Below are positions 17,610 through 25,905 of a stretch of 64,000 bases of DNA, piece after piece. A program made the position numbers and the translations under genes. Numbering within the stretch: the first letter of the stretch is position 1; each line of letters opens with the position of its first letter. This DNA comes from Polaromonas sp. (GTDB lineage Bacteria; Pseudomonadota; Gammaproteobacteria; Burkholderiales; Burkholderiaceae_C): the NCBI GenBank assembly GCA_028291985.1, contig JAQGNE010000059.1:1-64000 (forward strand), written 5' to 3'. The notes under the pieces are model-generated. The model saw only the letters and a list, made by a program, of their open reading frames with translations, searched no databases and was not told the DNA's origin.

Positions 17610-18076
17610 TCCGTGTCCAGTTCAAAGTGAAAGTCCAGGCGGCGTGAATTGCTGGCCCACTCCGCATCGCTGCGAATCAATACGACCAGCTGGTCTTCTA
17701 GTATGGGACGAGTAATAGGGCCGGTATAGACAAGGCCTCGCTGCCCGGACAGCAAACGTCCTGGTAACAGACGGCCCTGGGTTCGCCACTCGACAGACAG
17801 GTGTGGCCCCGGGTCCAGCGGCAGCACCATGTATATGCGGCCCTGCTTTCCGACCCACGCGCGCGTGTCGATGCGAATTTGCACCTGTACTTGGGTTTGG
17901 GTGTTGGGACCACTTGCTGCTTTTGGCAGATGTGATCGCCACTGCATTTGCGCATTTGGCTGAAGAGGGTAACTCCCCGCGTCTTCAAGCCGGAATGTTG
18001 CCGCAGCTGCGCTGCCGGAAAAGCATATGACGCAGGTGCTTGCCATGACTTGCCAGACACATCGCTGCGTATTCAT
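17606..18076 (-). CDS. Uncharacterised exported protein in fibre operon
   Basis: 156 residues, signal peptide about residues 1-25 (CVICFSGSAAAA). The mature part is beta-rich and contains VQVQIRIDTRAWVGKQG, IYMVLPLDPG, HLSVEWRTQGRLLPG and VVLIRSDAEWASN, with no cysteines. I do not recognise the family. It overlaps the genes on both sides by four bases (ATGA at 18073-18076 and at 17606-17609), so it is produced together with the minor subunit and the chaperone. A role as adhesin, tip adaptor or assembly factor is possible; the sequence does not decide. Confidence 0.75.
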   Translation of the reverse strand: MNTQRCVWQVMASTCVICFSGSAAAATFRLEDAGSYPLQPNAQMQWRSHLPKAASGPNTQTQVQVQIRIDTRAWVGKQGRIYMVLPLDPGPHLSVEWRTQGRLLPGRLLSGQRGLVYTGPITRPILEDQLVVLIRSDAEWASNSRRLDFHFELDTE

Positions 18077-18699
18077 GGAATTGCCAGGGTGTAACGAACC
18101 TGCGTGCTATAGGTTCCGGCAGCCCTGTTGGCTGTATTGGCGTATGAAAACGTGTGGCAATTTTCGATATAGGTGTTTGGCGGTATCGTCGTCAAGGGCT
18201 GCGTTCCGCCAGTAAAAGACCCATTCGGGATCACGTTGGGCGTTGCATCCTGCGTGCCCAACGTAGATGTTGTCCAGCTGATTTCAGTTACTGGAATGAT
18301 GTCACCTGCAGCGTTCGTCAAATCGGTGGAAATCACCTGCAACGCAGCATTCCCCCCACCGCCACCACCAGACCTTTGATAAGAGCCTCCCACATACACC
18401 TGTACAGGAGCCGAACATACGGGAAACCTGTCTACCGGGCTGTTGGCCTGGGCACTATCGCTAGTCATCTGTTGAGAAACGCCAGAGCCTAATTGCCCAG
18501 ACGGCACAGTCACGCTGACCAGATTAACTCTGGCGTTATTGGCGTTAAGAGTGCCTTCGCCTACTTGCAAAAATACTCGGCGAGATGCCGGATTTAGTGT
18601 CAATGTCCATGCCTGCGCAATGATCGGCAAATAGAAAAGGCATATCACTGCAGCGGATATGCCTTTTTTCAATTTGTGCGAGCCATTCTCAAATTTCAT
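18073..18699 (-). CDS. Minor pilin-like subunit with cysteine pair
   Basis: 208 residues with a signal peptide ending in IIAQA. Its C-terminal half matches the major pilin-like protein encoded upstream: DIIPVTEISWTTS against DIIPFTQITGTSS, and AAGTYSTQVRYTLAIP against AAGTYTGQITYTASMP. The final G-x-Y-x-x-Q strand is the typical pilin C-terminal edge strand recognised by chaperones. It adds two cysteines (FPVCSAP and IENCHTF) and a Ser/Gly-rich loop SYQRSGGGGGG that the major subunit lacks, which suggests a tip or adaptor. It overlaps the next gene by four bases and follows the pilin gene after a 106-bp gap. Confidence 0.78.
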   Translation of the reverse strand: MKFENGSHKLKKGISAAVICLFYLPIIAQAWTLTLNPASRRVFLQVGEGTLNANNARVNLVSVTVPSGQLGSGVSQQMTSDSAQANSPVDRFPVCSAPVQVYVGGSYQRSGGGGGGNAALQVISTDLTNAAGDIIPVTEISWTTSTLGTQDATPNVIPNGSFTGGTQPLTTIPPNTYIENCHTFSYANTANRAAGTYSTQVRYTLAIP

Positions 18700-18805
18700 G
18701 GTGAAACAAAGTTTAGCGCGCGGTGAATGGGCAACGGTGGTGAAACTCCCTAGGATGAGCTTTTGGTCACAGTTCTTGTGTTTTCCTGCTTACGGCAAGC
18801 GTCCA

Positions 18806-19426
18806 TCAAGGCATCGAGGCAGTGTAGGTAATCTGTCCCGTATAGGTACCAGCGGCTGGCGTAGCGGTGTTGAGGTAGGCGTAAGTCCACTCAGCTGATT
18901 GATTGGTGACCTTTGTTGAGCCACTCGTGCTGAGCGTGGGGTTGGCAGTGCCGCCGCTCAAAGCGGGGTGGGCCAAGGCAGTGCTGCTGGACGTCCCAGT
19001 TATCTGAGTAAAGGGAATGATATCAGCCACAGGTGTTGCAGTGTTGACAAGGTTTGCACTGTTGCTGGCAGTTATCGTGATTTGGCCATTGTTGCCAAAT
19101 ACGCGGACAGGCAGCGCGGCGCTCGTAAATCCACCTGTGTTGGTAATGGAGCCGGCAGGGGCGGCTGCGCCAGTGCCGATGTCAGTAGGATTAGTTGTGT
19201 AGTCAAAGGTAACGTCATCAACGGTTGTGACGGTGGCGGGTGAGGTGGCTGCAGCGCCAGTCCCAACGCCTAAAAACAGAACGCGCGGAATGATCACGCG
19301 AATATTGAGCTTAGCGATGGCAGTAGCTGTGGCTCCCCCGCCAACAACAAACGATGACTCGGCATGCGCAGACGTTGCAGCGAAGCCTGCCAGACCCATG
19401 GCGGCGATCAACAGGATTTTTTTCAT
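18806..19426 (-). CDS. Major pilin-like surface subunit
   Basis: 206 residues. The ATG at 19426 has GGAG seven bases upstream and starts a clear signal peptide, MKKILLIAAMGLAGFAATSAHA. The mature protein is rich in Thr, Ala, Gly and Asn, has no cysteine, and ends with AAGTYTGQITYTASMP, a pilin-like C-terminal strand. As the first gene of the operon with the best ribosome-binding site it is probably the most abundant product, hence the likely shaft subunit. Low-complexity beta-rich pieces such as AGSITNTGGF are present. The C-terminus recalls alpha-fimbrial CFA/I-type subunits, but overall identity to a named family is not evident to me. Confidence 0.8.
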   Translation of the reverse strand: MKKILLIAAMGLAGFAATSAHAESSFVVGGGATATAIAKLNIRVIIPRVLFLGVGTGAAATSPATVTTVDDVTFDYTTNPTDIGTGAAAPAGSITNTGGFTSAALPVRVFGNNGQITITASNSANLVNTATPVADIIPFTQITGTSSSTALAHPALSGGTANPTLSTSGSTKVTNQSAEWTYAYLNTATPAAGTYTGQITYTASMP

Positions 19427-19884
19427 GACAGAACTCCGGTTAAAAAACACAACAATTGGAAGTGCATGAACTGTAACCAAACACTACAGCTTTGCACGCA
19501 ACCTCATGAGTAAACTTGGTGTAAATACGGAATATTTCACGCTAAGCCCCTGAATTCATTGACTTTATTTGCCGCAATTTCCCGGTGTGCAGGCTGTAAC
19601 TTTAGTAATTACCAGTTTCCATAATTTGGTTTTCAATTTTTGCATGATCTCGTAACGTGTTGGTAACACGGGCATTTCGAGCAAGCGTTGAAACAGTGTT
19701 GCGTTCACCTCGAAACCCTCGAGGGCCCGTTGGCGATGAACTCGCACCATGCGTGATGGACGCTTTGCAGCTGGCCAGCTACACCAGAGGGCAGAGAAAC
19801 CGACTCTGGCAACTGATGGCCATAGCCCCTTTAACCGCTGGGGCAGCAGCTGTTAATTGAGTAACCGATCGGTTGGTCATCCTG
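19427..19884. other. AT-richer regulatory region upstream of the fibre operon
   Basis: About 460 bp between the divergent fibre operon and the esterase gene with no credible ORF. It is richer in A and T than its surroundings around 19440-19650. It holds a short hairpin CGTGTTGGTAACACG at 19656-19670 and a 12-bp palindrome at 19863-19874. The promoter of the fibre operon should lie near 19430-19600, but I could not pick a confident -35/-10 pair. Confidence 0.5.
19863..19874. promoter_or_regulatory. 12-bp perfect palindrome, possible TetR-type operator
   Basis: AACCGATCGGTT lies about 10 bp before the ATG at 19885 and 50 bp before the ATG at 19924 of the esterase gene. The core ACCGATCGGT resembles sites of many TetR-family repressors. 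No TetR gene is in the window, so this rests on the motif alone. Confidence 0.35.
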
Positions 19885-19923
19885 ATGCACGACCAACTGC
19901 TGACAATCTGTCCACAATCGGCC

Positions 19924-21288
19924 ATGACCACCTCCGATGCAGCCAACGCCCGCCCGTCGCTCCAATCCCGACTGCCCCTATGGCTTCGCCTGTCTGATGT
20001 TCAGGGGCTTGCACAGCTGGCCGCCCAGGCCATGCTTGGCGTGACGAGCCTGGCCGAAACTGCGCAAGGCAATGTTTACAAAGCGGTTGCGGCGACGCTG
20101 GGGCCGCTGGGTGCCCGGTTCATCGACCAGACGCCTGGATCAAGCGGCATCAACGTCAGGGGTATTACCGGCATTGTCTATGGCAGCGTTAAAGGGATAA
20201 CTCGGCTGGCCGGTGGTGCGGTCGATACGGTGCTGTCCGGCCTGGCCTCACAGACCAGCACGGGCGCGTCAAGCCCGCCGCGCGAAGCGATGCTGTCTGC
20301 CCTGAACGGGGTGCTGGGAGACCATTTGCTGGACACCGCCAATCCGTTGACGGTTCGGATGAGCCTTCGCCACCAGGGACAGGCGCTGACACTTGAGCCG
20401 TCCAGGTTGGCCGCGACATTTCCGACTGCCAGCGCAAAGGTGATGGTGTTCGTTCACGGCTTGTGCATGAACGATCTCCAATGGAGCCCGCCGAACGCCA
20501 GTGGAGCCGGCCAGTCGTCCAGCACTACCTGCGACTATGCAGTGCATCTGGCACATGCGCTAGGTTACACGCCGATTTACCTGCACTACAACAGCGGTCG
20601 GCATGTTTCGATTAACGGTGACGAGCTTGCTCAACTGCTGGAAACGCTCTGGCATGCCTGGCCACAGCCTATTACTGATTTGAGTGTGGTCGCGCACAGT
20701 ATGGGAGGGCTGGTGTCGCGCGCTGCATGCCACCAGGCAGACAAGGCGGGTCATGTATGGCGCGGTACCTTGAAAAATTTGGTATTTCTGGGCACGCCGC
20801 ACCATGGCGCGCCCCTGGAAACCCTCGGCAACTGGCTTGATACCTTGCTTGCCAGCAACCCGGTGACCCGGCCTTTTGCCCGAATAGGGCACATCCGCAG
20901 TGCGGGCATCACCGATTTACGACACGGCAATGTGGTCGAGGGCGACTGCCGTGGAGGCGACCGGTTTGAACGGGCGCCGGATGCGCGGCAGCCTTTGCCG
21001 CTACCAGCAGGCGTAAGCTCTTTTACTGTCGCAGGCAGCACCATGACACGGCCTCTGGATGCGGACAGTGTCAAGGTCCGGCTTGCAAACCAGCTGCTGG
21101 GTGACGGGCTGGTGCCAGTAGCCAGCGCCCTCGGGCTGCACCAGGAAGAGGAACGCAGCTTGTCTTTCCCCCCCGAGCATCAGTGGACTGCCTGGCAGAC
21201 CGGACATATGGCGTTGCTGCACTCGCCAGCGGTGGGTGCCCGGTTGCGCATATGGCTCTCGGGCGAGAAGCCTCCAGCGGCCCGCTAA
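19924..21288 (+). CDS. PGAP1-like alpha/beta hydrolase (esterase/lipase)
   Basis: 454 residues from the ATG at 19924 ([11 protein letters not shown]); ATG at 19885 is an alternative start, and neither has a good ribosome-binding site. After about 175 residues of a helical, Ala/Gly-rich N-terminal region comes the hydrolase domain: [15 protein letters not shown] (oxyanion-hole HG), the nucleophile elbow [26 protein letters not shown], and near the end a Asp/His pair in [14 protein letters not shown] and TGHMALLHS. This is the order of PGAP1/lipase class proteins. The substrate may be a lipid or polyester. No signal peptide is visible, so a cytoplasmic enzyme is likely. Confidence 0.83.
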   Translation: MTTSDAANARPSLQSRLPLWLRLSDVQGLAQLAAQAMLGVTSLAETAQGNVYKAVAATLGPLGARFIDQTPGSSGINVRGITGIVYGSVKGITRLAGGAVDTVLSGLASQTSTGASSPPREAMLSALNGVLGDHLLDTANPLTVRMSLRHQGQALTLEPSRLAATFPTASAKVMVFVHGLCMNDLQWSPPNASGAGQSSSTTCDYAVHLAHALGYTPIYLHYNSGRHVSINGDELAQLLETLWHAWPQPITDLSVVAHSMGGLVSRAACHQADKAGHVWRGTLKNLVFLGTPHHGAPLETLGNWLDTLLASNPVTRPFARIGHIRSAGITDLRHGNVVEGDCRGGDRFERAPDARQPLPLPAGVSSFTVAGSTMTRPLDADSVKVRLANQLLGDGLVPVASALGLHQEEERSLSFPPEHQWTAWQTGHMALLHSPAVGARLRIWLSGEKPPAAR

Positions 21289-21315
21289 AATTTGGCTTTT
21301 CGCTGCGTTGTTTGT

Positions 21316-21370
21316 CGCTCTCCGGGCGAAAAATCCTGAGTCGAAGCACATGCCGTATCAGCGGAGAGCG
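21316..21370 (+). promoter_or_regulatory. Inverted repeat in the htpG upstream leader
   Basis: CGCTCTCCG at 21316-21324 pairs with CGGAGAGCG at 21362-21370 around a 37-nt loop. It lies 113-167 bp upstream of the htpG start, in a region with no ORF. It could be part of an RNA leader or the end of the upstream esterase transcript. There is no T-run after it. Confidence 0.3.
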
Positions 21371-21482
21371 GCGCATGCGGTGTAGCCGTACCGACGCTTA
21401 CGCTTCTTGCCAGCTCTTGAAACTTCGCATCCCGGGCGTACCTGTCTGTTGCATTCGTCATCACACTTTTTCCATAGCTACC

Positions 21483-23372
21483 ATGCAAAAACAAACCCTC
21501 GCCTTCCAGGCCGAAGTCGCCCAGCTTCTTAAGCTGGTCACCCATTCCCTCTATTCAAACCCTGAGATCTTTCTGCGCGAGTTGATCTCCAATGCATCGG
21601 ACGCCTGCGACAAGCTGCGCTTTGAGGCGTTGAACAACGCGGCCCTGTATGAAACCGATGCCGATCTCAAGGTAAGGGTCAGTTTTGACAAGGCAGCCAA
21701 GACGCTCACCATCACCGACAACGGCATTGGCCTGTCGCAGCAGGAAGCGATTGACAACTTGGGCACCATTGCGAAAAGCGGCACGCGCGATTTCATGGAC
21801 AAGCTGTCGGGCGACCAGAAAAATGATGCGCAGCTGATAGGGCAGTTCGGCGTCGGGTTTTATTCGGGCTTTATCGTTGCCGACAAGATCACAGTGGAGA
21901 GCCGGCGTGCCGGCTTGACAAAAGACCAAGGTGTGCGCTGGGTCAGTGAAGGCACCGGTGAATTTGAGGTGGCCGAGATTGAGCGTGCCGAGCGTGGCAC
22001 CAGCATCACGCTGCATTTGAAAGAAGACGCTACCGAATACCTCAATGCCTGGAAGCTCAAGGGCGTCATCAACAAGTATTCCGACCACATCTCGCTGCCC
22101 ATCCTGATGGAAAAGGAGGCGTGGAAGGAGGGCGAGAACGACCAGCCTGGTGAGATGGCTAAAACCGGCGAATGGGAAACTGTCAACCAGGCAGCAGCGC
22201 TCTGGTCGCGTGCCAAGAAGGACATCACACAAGAGCAGTACGACGAGTTTTACAAGCAGATCAGCTACGACAGCAACCCGCCGCTGGCCAGCACCCACAA
22301 CCGGGTGGAAGGCTCGACCGAATACACGCAATTGCTGTTCATTCCGTCAAGAGCGCCGCAGGATATGTTCAACCGGGACAAGGCCGCTGGCGTCAAGCTG
22401 TATGTCAAACGAGTCTTCATCATGGACGATGCGCAGGCGCTGATGCCGACCTATCTGCGCTTTGTCAAAGGCGTGGTCGATTCGTCTGATTTGCCGCTGA
22501 ATGTGTCGCGCGAACTGCTGCAGGAAAGCCGCGCCGTCAAGGCCATACGCGAAGGCTGCACCAAGCGTGTGCTGTCCATGGTCGAGGACCTGGCCGCCAA
22601 CGATGCCGATAAGTTCGCCACTTTCCAGACCGAATTCGGCGCGGTGCTAAAAGAAGGCCTGGGCGAAGACTTCACCAACCGCGAGCGCATCGCCAAGCTG
22701 CTGCGGTTTGCATCGTCAACCACGGACACCACCAGCGTCAGCCTGGCCGATTACAAGTCCCGCATGAAGGACGGCCAGGATGCTATTTACTACATCACCG
22801 CCGACACGCTGGCCGCGGCCAAGAGCAGCCCGCAACTCGAAATCTTTCGCAAGAAAGGCATCGAGGTGCTGCTGATGGTAGATCGCGTCGACGAATGGGC
22901 GCTGAACTACCTGCACGATTTTGATGGCACGCCGCTGCAGTCGGTAGCCAAGGGTGCGGTCGATCTGGGCAAGCTGCAGGATGAGGACGAGAAGAAAGCC
23001 GCCGAGGAAGCGCAGACCCAGTTCAAGCCTATCCTTGACCGGCTGAAAGTGGCACTCAATGACAAGGCCAGCGATGTGCGCGCCACCTCGCGCCTGGTCG
23101 ATTCGCCAGCTTGTCTGGTGGTGCAGGATGGTGACATGTCTACCCAGCTGGCACGTATGCTGAAGCAAGCCGGCCAAACAGTTCCCGAGGTCAAGCCTAT
23201 TCTTGAAGTCAATGCACAGCATCCGCTGGTCAAGAAGCTGGAAGCCAGTGCAGCGGCCGATAACTTTGACGACCTTGCCCATATTTTGTTTGACCAGGCC
23301 TTGCTGGCAGAAGGCGGCATGCCTGCCGATCCGGCGGCCTATGTGAGGCGCGTCAACAGCCTGCTGATCTGA
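21483..23372 (+). CDS. htpG: Molecular chaperone HtpG (Hsp90)
   Basis: 629 residues. It starts at the ATG at 21483 ([16 protein letters not shown]). The GHKL ATPase domain shows [41 protein letters not shown] and [15 protein letters not shown], which bind ATP. The middle domain has [18 protein letters not shown], and the C-terminal dimer domain follows. Length agrees with bacterial HtpG. HtpG remodels client proteins together with DnaK in the cytoplasm. The long upstream reading frame has no family similarity. A strong terminator follows at 23406. Confidence 0.98.
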   Translation: MQKQTLAFQAEVAQLLKLVTHSLYSNPEIFLRELISNASDACDKLRFEALNNAALYETDADLKVRVSFDKAAKTLTITDNGIGLSQQEAIDNLGTIAKSGTRDFMDKLSGDQKNDAQLIGQFGVGFYSGFIVADKITVESRRAGLTKDQGVRWVSEGTGEFEVAEIERAERGTSITLHLKEDATEYLNAWKLKGVINKYSDHISLPILMEKEAWKEGENDQPGEMAKTGEWETVNQAAALWSRAKKDITQEQYDEFYKQISYDSNPPLASTHNRVEGSTEYTQLLFIPSRAPQDMFNRDKAAGVKLYVKRVFIMDDAQALMPTYLRFVKGVVDSSDLPLNVSRELLQESRAVKAIREGCTKRVLSMVEDLAANDADKFATFQTEFGAVLKEGLGEDFTNRERIAKLLRFASSTTDTTSVSLADYKSRMKDGQDAIYYITADTLAAAKSSPQLEIFRKKGIEVLLMVDRVDEWALNYLHDFDGTPLQSVAKGAVDLGKLQDEDEKKAAEEAQTQFKPILDRLKVALNDKASDVRATSRLVDSPACLVVQDGDMSTQLARMLKQAGQTVPEVKPILEVNAQHPLVKKLEASAAADNFDDLAHILFDQALLAEGGMPADPAAYVRRVNSLLI

Positions 23373-23405
23373 CGGCTGGCGACGAAAATTCCCTGACCTG
23401 ACGCC

Positions 23406-23433
23406 AACGGCCTGATATCAGGCCGTTTTTTTC
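23406..23433 (+). terminator. Rho-independent terminator of htpG
   Basis: AACGGCCTGATATCAGGCCGTT is a perfect 22-bp inverted repeat at 23406-23427, followed by a T-run. It sits 33 bp after the htpG stop and overlaps the last codons of the convergent LysR gene. Confidence 0.85.
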
Positions 23434-24332
23434 CGCCTGGGCTTCGCAGGTGCAAGCGCTGCCATCTGTTCGTACAACTGCTGCGCAGCGGGCGAAAGCG
23501 GGCGGCCGCGGCGGCGTATCAAGCCTACTGTCCGGGTAATCACTGGATCAACCAGGGGCACACTGACCAGCACAGAGTGTCCATCAGGAGGCATCGACAG
23601 GCGCGGAACCGCCGCCACGCCCATGCCAGCTTCGACCAGACTCACCAGCGTTGACACATGCTGTGCCTCACAGTACCAGCGCGGGCGGTTGGGGTTGCTG
23701 GTCAGCGCCAGATCAAGCAAAAAACGGTTGCCGCTGTCCTTGGTAACGGACATGTAGTCGTGTTCAGCCAGTTCTGACCATGTCACTTTTCTTCGATGCG
23801 CGAGCGGATGCTCCAGTTGGCACGCCACCACAAAAGGTTCGGTAAGAATCGGCTCGAACTCCAGGTCGGGCTCCTGCGCGCCGATGTAATTCAGGCCGAA
23901 ATCCGCTTCATTGCGCAGCAGGGTTGTCAGCACCTCGTTGGCGCCCTGATCGACGATACGCACCATGATCTGGGGAAAACGTGCGTGATAGGCCTTCAGA
24001 ATACCCGGCAAAAAGTAGCGCACCGCCGACGGAATGCAGGCGATGGTGACCTCTCCGCTCACATGTGCTGCGACATCGCGGATGCCCATCAGCGATTGCT
24101 CAAGGCTGTTGAGCAGCTCGCTGGCGCGGTGCGAAAACTCGCGGCCAACCGTCGTCATGTCAACCTTGCGAGTGGTGCGGTGAAAGAGCCTTACACCCAG
24201 CGCCCCTTCCAATTTCTCGACACGCCTGGACAGCGCAGGTTGCGAAATATGAAGCTCTTCAGCAGCCGCGCGAAAGCTGCCAAGCTTGGCAACCGCGACA
24301 AAAGCGCGCAGGTCAGGCAAGTCAAAATTCAT
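23418..24332 (-). CDS. LysR family transcriptional regulator
   Basis: 304 residues. The N-terminal winged helix-turn-helix reads MNFDLPDLRAFVAVAKLGSFRAAAEELHISQPALSRRVEKLE, the LysR signature. The rest is the type 2 periplasmic-binding-like effector domain. It ends in a basic tail PAKPRRKKTA. It is divergent from the VOC-TctBAC-PrpD cluster and is very probably its regulator, responding to the transported carboxylate or an intermediate. An 18-bp palindrome lies between its start and the cluster. Confidence 0.92.
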   Translation of the reverse strand: MNFDLPDLRAFVAVAKLGSFRAAAEELHISQPALSRRVEKLEGALGVRLFHRTTRKVDMTTVGREFSHRASELLNSLEQSLMGIRDVAAHVSGEVTIACIPSAVRYFLPGILKAYHARFPQIMVRIVDQGANEVLTTLLRNEADFGLNYIGAQEPDLEFEPILTEPFVVACQLEHPLAHRRKVTWSELAEHDYMSVTKDSGNRFLLDLALTSNPNRPRWYCEAQHVSTLVSLVEAGMGVAAVPRLSMPPDGHSVLVSVPLVDPVITRTVGLIRRRGRPLSPAAQQLYEQMAALAPAKPRRKKTA

Positions 24333-24345
24333 GTGTCTTGCGCAT

Positions 24346-24363
24346 CAATCTTAAGAAAGATTG
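24346..24363. promoter_or_regulatory. 18-bp palindrome, candidate LysR operator
   Basis: CAATCTTAAGAAAGATTG has 7-bp perfect arms around AAGA, 13 bp upstream of the LysR start codon. It contains ATC-N8-GAT, close to the usual LysR-type arrangement. Autoregulation plus control of the divergent cluster is inferred. Confidence 0.5.
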
Positions 24364-24570
24364 CATTTTACAGAGCATCGGTCGTCAGTCATGATGGACG
24401 CAGCATTGCCAGCGTCTGAACGCTCGCGAGCCGCAGAAACATGACGCTGGCTCGCGCACGATGCATCGGCAGCACGAGGCCACGCTGGCGGTACGCAGGG
24501 CTTGCCTGTGCACGATCCCCACGCTTATCTGTCCACCACTGCCAGCAGCAACTGCCGAGGAGAAAACACC

Positions 24571-25359
24571 ATGAGCCGAATAGTTCATCTGTCACTGAAA
24601 GTCGACGACATCGAGAAAACGGGAGACTTCTACCAAAAGATGTTCAACTTTAGGGACGCTGAAACCAAAAAAACGCGCGATCACACCTCGCGCCACATGA
24701 CGGACGGCGAGATCGACTTCACCCTGCTCAGCTATGACGAAGGCGCGACGTCTGCGGAATCAAGCGCGGCTGGGGCGGGCCCCTGCATTCATCATTTCGG
24801 CATCGAGGTGGAAGACCTGGAGCAGTCGACACGCGAGATTCAAGCCAACGGCTGTGTGGTCATCAGCGACCCGGGCGTGATACCCGTCAAATTTCGCGCG
24901 CCCGGCGGCACCATTGCGGAATTGGTCGAGATCGGCCGCTACAAGACTGACAACGGCGGCCAGAAGATCAACCGCATCACGCATATTTCGCTGAAGGTCG
25001 AGGACATCCGCTCCGTGGGCGACTTCTACATCCGCCAGTTTGGCTTTCGCGATACCGAAACCAAAAAAACCCGCGACCATACCTCGCGCCACATGACCGA
25101 TGGCCAGATTGACTTCACTCTGATCGCTTACGACCCCGGCACCACATCGGCAGAGTCCACGGCGTCCGGCGAAGGACCGTGCATCCATCACTTTGCGGTT
25201 GAAGTGGAAGACCTGGAAAAGTCAACCCGCGATATTCAGGGTTTCGGCTGTGAAATCATCAGCGATGCGGGCGTGATTCCGGTGAAGTTTCGTGATCCGG
25301 GCGGAACGGTGGCCGAGCTGGTCGAGATCGGCCGTTACGCGCAGCTGGGCATGGCTTGA
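24571..25359 (+). CDS. Tandem VOC (glyoxalase/extradiol dioxygenase superfamily) protein
   Basis: 262 residues made of two VOC domains of about 130 residues each. The start ATG follows GAGGAGAAAACACC. Each copy has the VOC metal ligands His (RIVHLSLKV and RITHISLKV), His (PCIHHFGIEV and PCIHHFAVEV) and Glu (IAELVEIGRY and VAELVEIGRY). Both copies share ETKKTRDHTSRHMTDG exactly, a sign of a recent internal duplication. VOC enzymes act as glyoxalases, epimerases or ring-cleaving dioxygenases. It is the first gene of the TctBAC cluster, so a step in catabolism of the transported acid is likely, but no reaction can be assigned. Confidence 0.88.
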   Translation: MSRIVHLSLKVDDIEKTGDFYQKMFNFRDAETKKTRDHTSRHMTDGEIDFTLLSYDEGATSAESSAAGAGPCIHHFGIEVEDLEQSTREIQANGCVVISDPGVIPVKFRAPGGTIAELVEIGRYKTDNGGQKINRITHISLKVEDIRSVGDFYIRQFGFRDTETKKTRDHTSRHMTDGQIDFTLIAYDPGTTSAESTASGEGPCIHHFAVEVEDLEKSTRDIQGFGCEIISDAGVIPVKFRDPGGTVAELVEIGRYAQLGMA

Positions 25360-25422
25360 CGCCTGCACCTCGGAACACGCGGCGCCGCTTGGGCGCTTGG
25401 TCAGAAGAACCGGGACAGACAC

Positions 25423-25896
25423 ATGAATTCTTTTATCCGCAGAGGTGATTTCTGGGCCGGTCTGGCGCTGGCTGCACTGGGCACCTATGTGGTGACGCAG
25501 GCCTGGGGCTGGGCCTACATGACCGAGGAAGGCCCGGGCCCCGGTTTTTTTCCGCTCTGGTACGGCACCGTGATGGTGGTGTTGTCCGTGCTTCTGGTCG
25601 TCGGTACCGTGCTCAAGCAGGATCCCCGGGCCAGGCCCAAGGCGCTTCACTGGGGCGAAATGCGCCGCGCCATGACGTGCTGGGCGGCACTTGCCGCATG
25701 TGTGGCCATTATCAAGTTCGTCGGCTTCATGATTGCATTCGGGCTGCTCACGTGGTTCATCATCGCCATCATGTTCAGGCGGGGGCAAGCGGATGCGCTG
25801 GCCTATTCTATCGGCGGTGCGGTGGGTTTTTACGCGCTGTTCACGTGGGGGCTTGAACTGCAGCTGCCTATTGGTACGCTGTTCAAGAGCCTGTAG
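25423..25896 (+). CDS. tctB: TctB family small membrane subunit of a tripartite tricarboxylate transporter
   Basis: 157 residues with four membrane segments: FWAGLALAALGTYVVTQ near the N-terminus, then MVVLSVLLVVGTV, FMIAFGLLTWFIIAIM and VGFYALFTWGLEL. This is the size and layout of TctB. It partners TctA in the inner membrane. The gene lies 63 bp after the VOC gene and only 9 bp before tctA, so all are one operon. Confidence 0.9.
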   Translation: MNSFIRRGDFWAGLALAALGTYVVTQAWGWAYMTEEGPGPGFFPLWYGTVMVVLSVLLVVGTVLKQDPRARPKALHWGEMRRAMTCWAALAACVAIIKFVGFMIAFGLLTWFIIAIMFRRGQADALAYSIGGAVGFYALFTWGLELQLPIGTLFKSL

Positions 25897-25905
25897 GCGG
25901 TACGG

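Noticed and set aside
19656-19670. Short hairpin between the fibre operon and the esterase gene
   Set aside because: A 6-bp stem without T-run is too weak to call as a terminator or operator.
21416-21445. Possible sigma-32 promoter of htpG
   Set aside because: CTTGAAA at 21416 fits a -35 element, but no CCCCAT-like -10 is found at the right distance.
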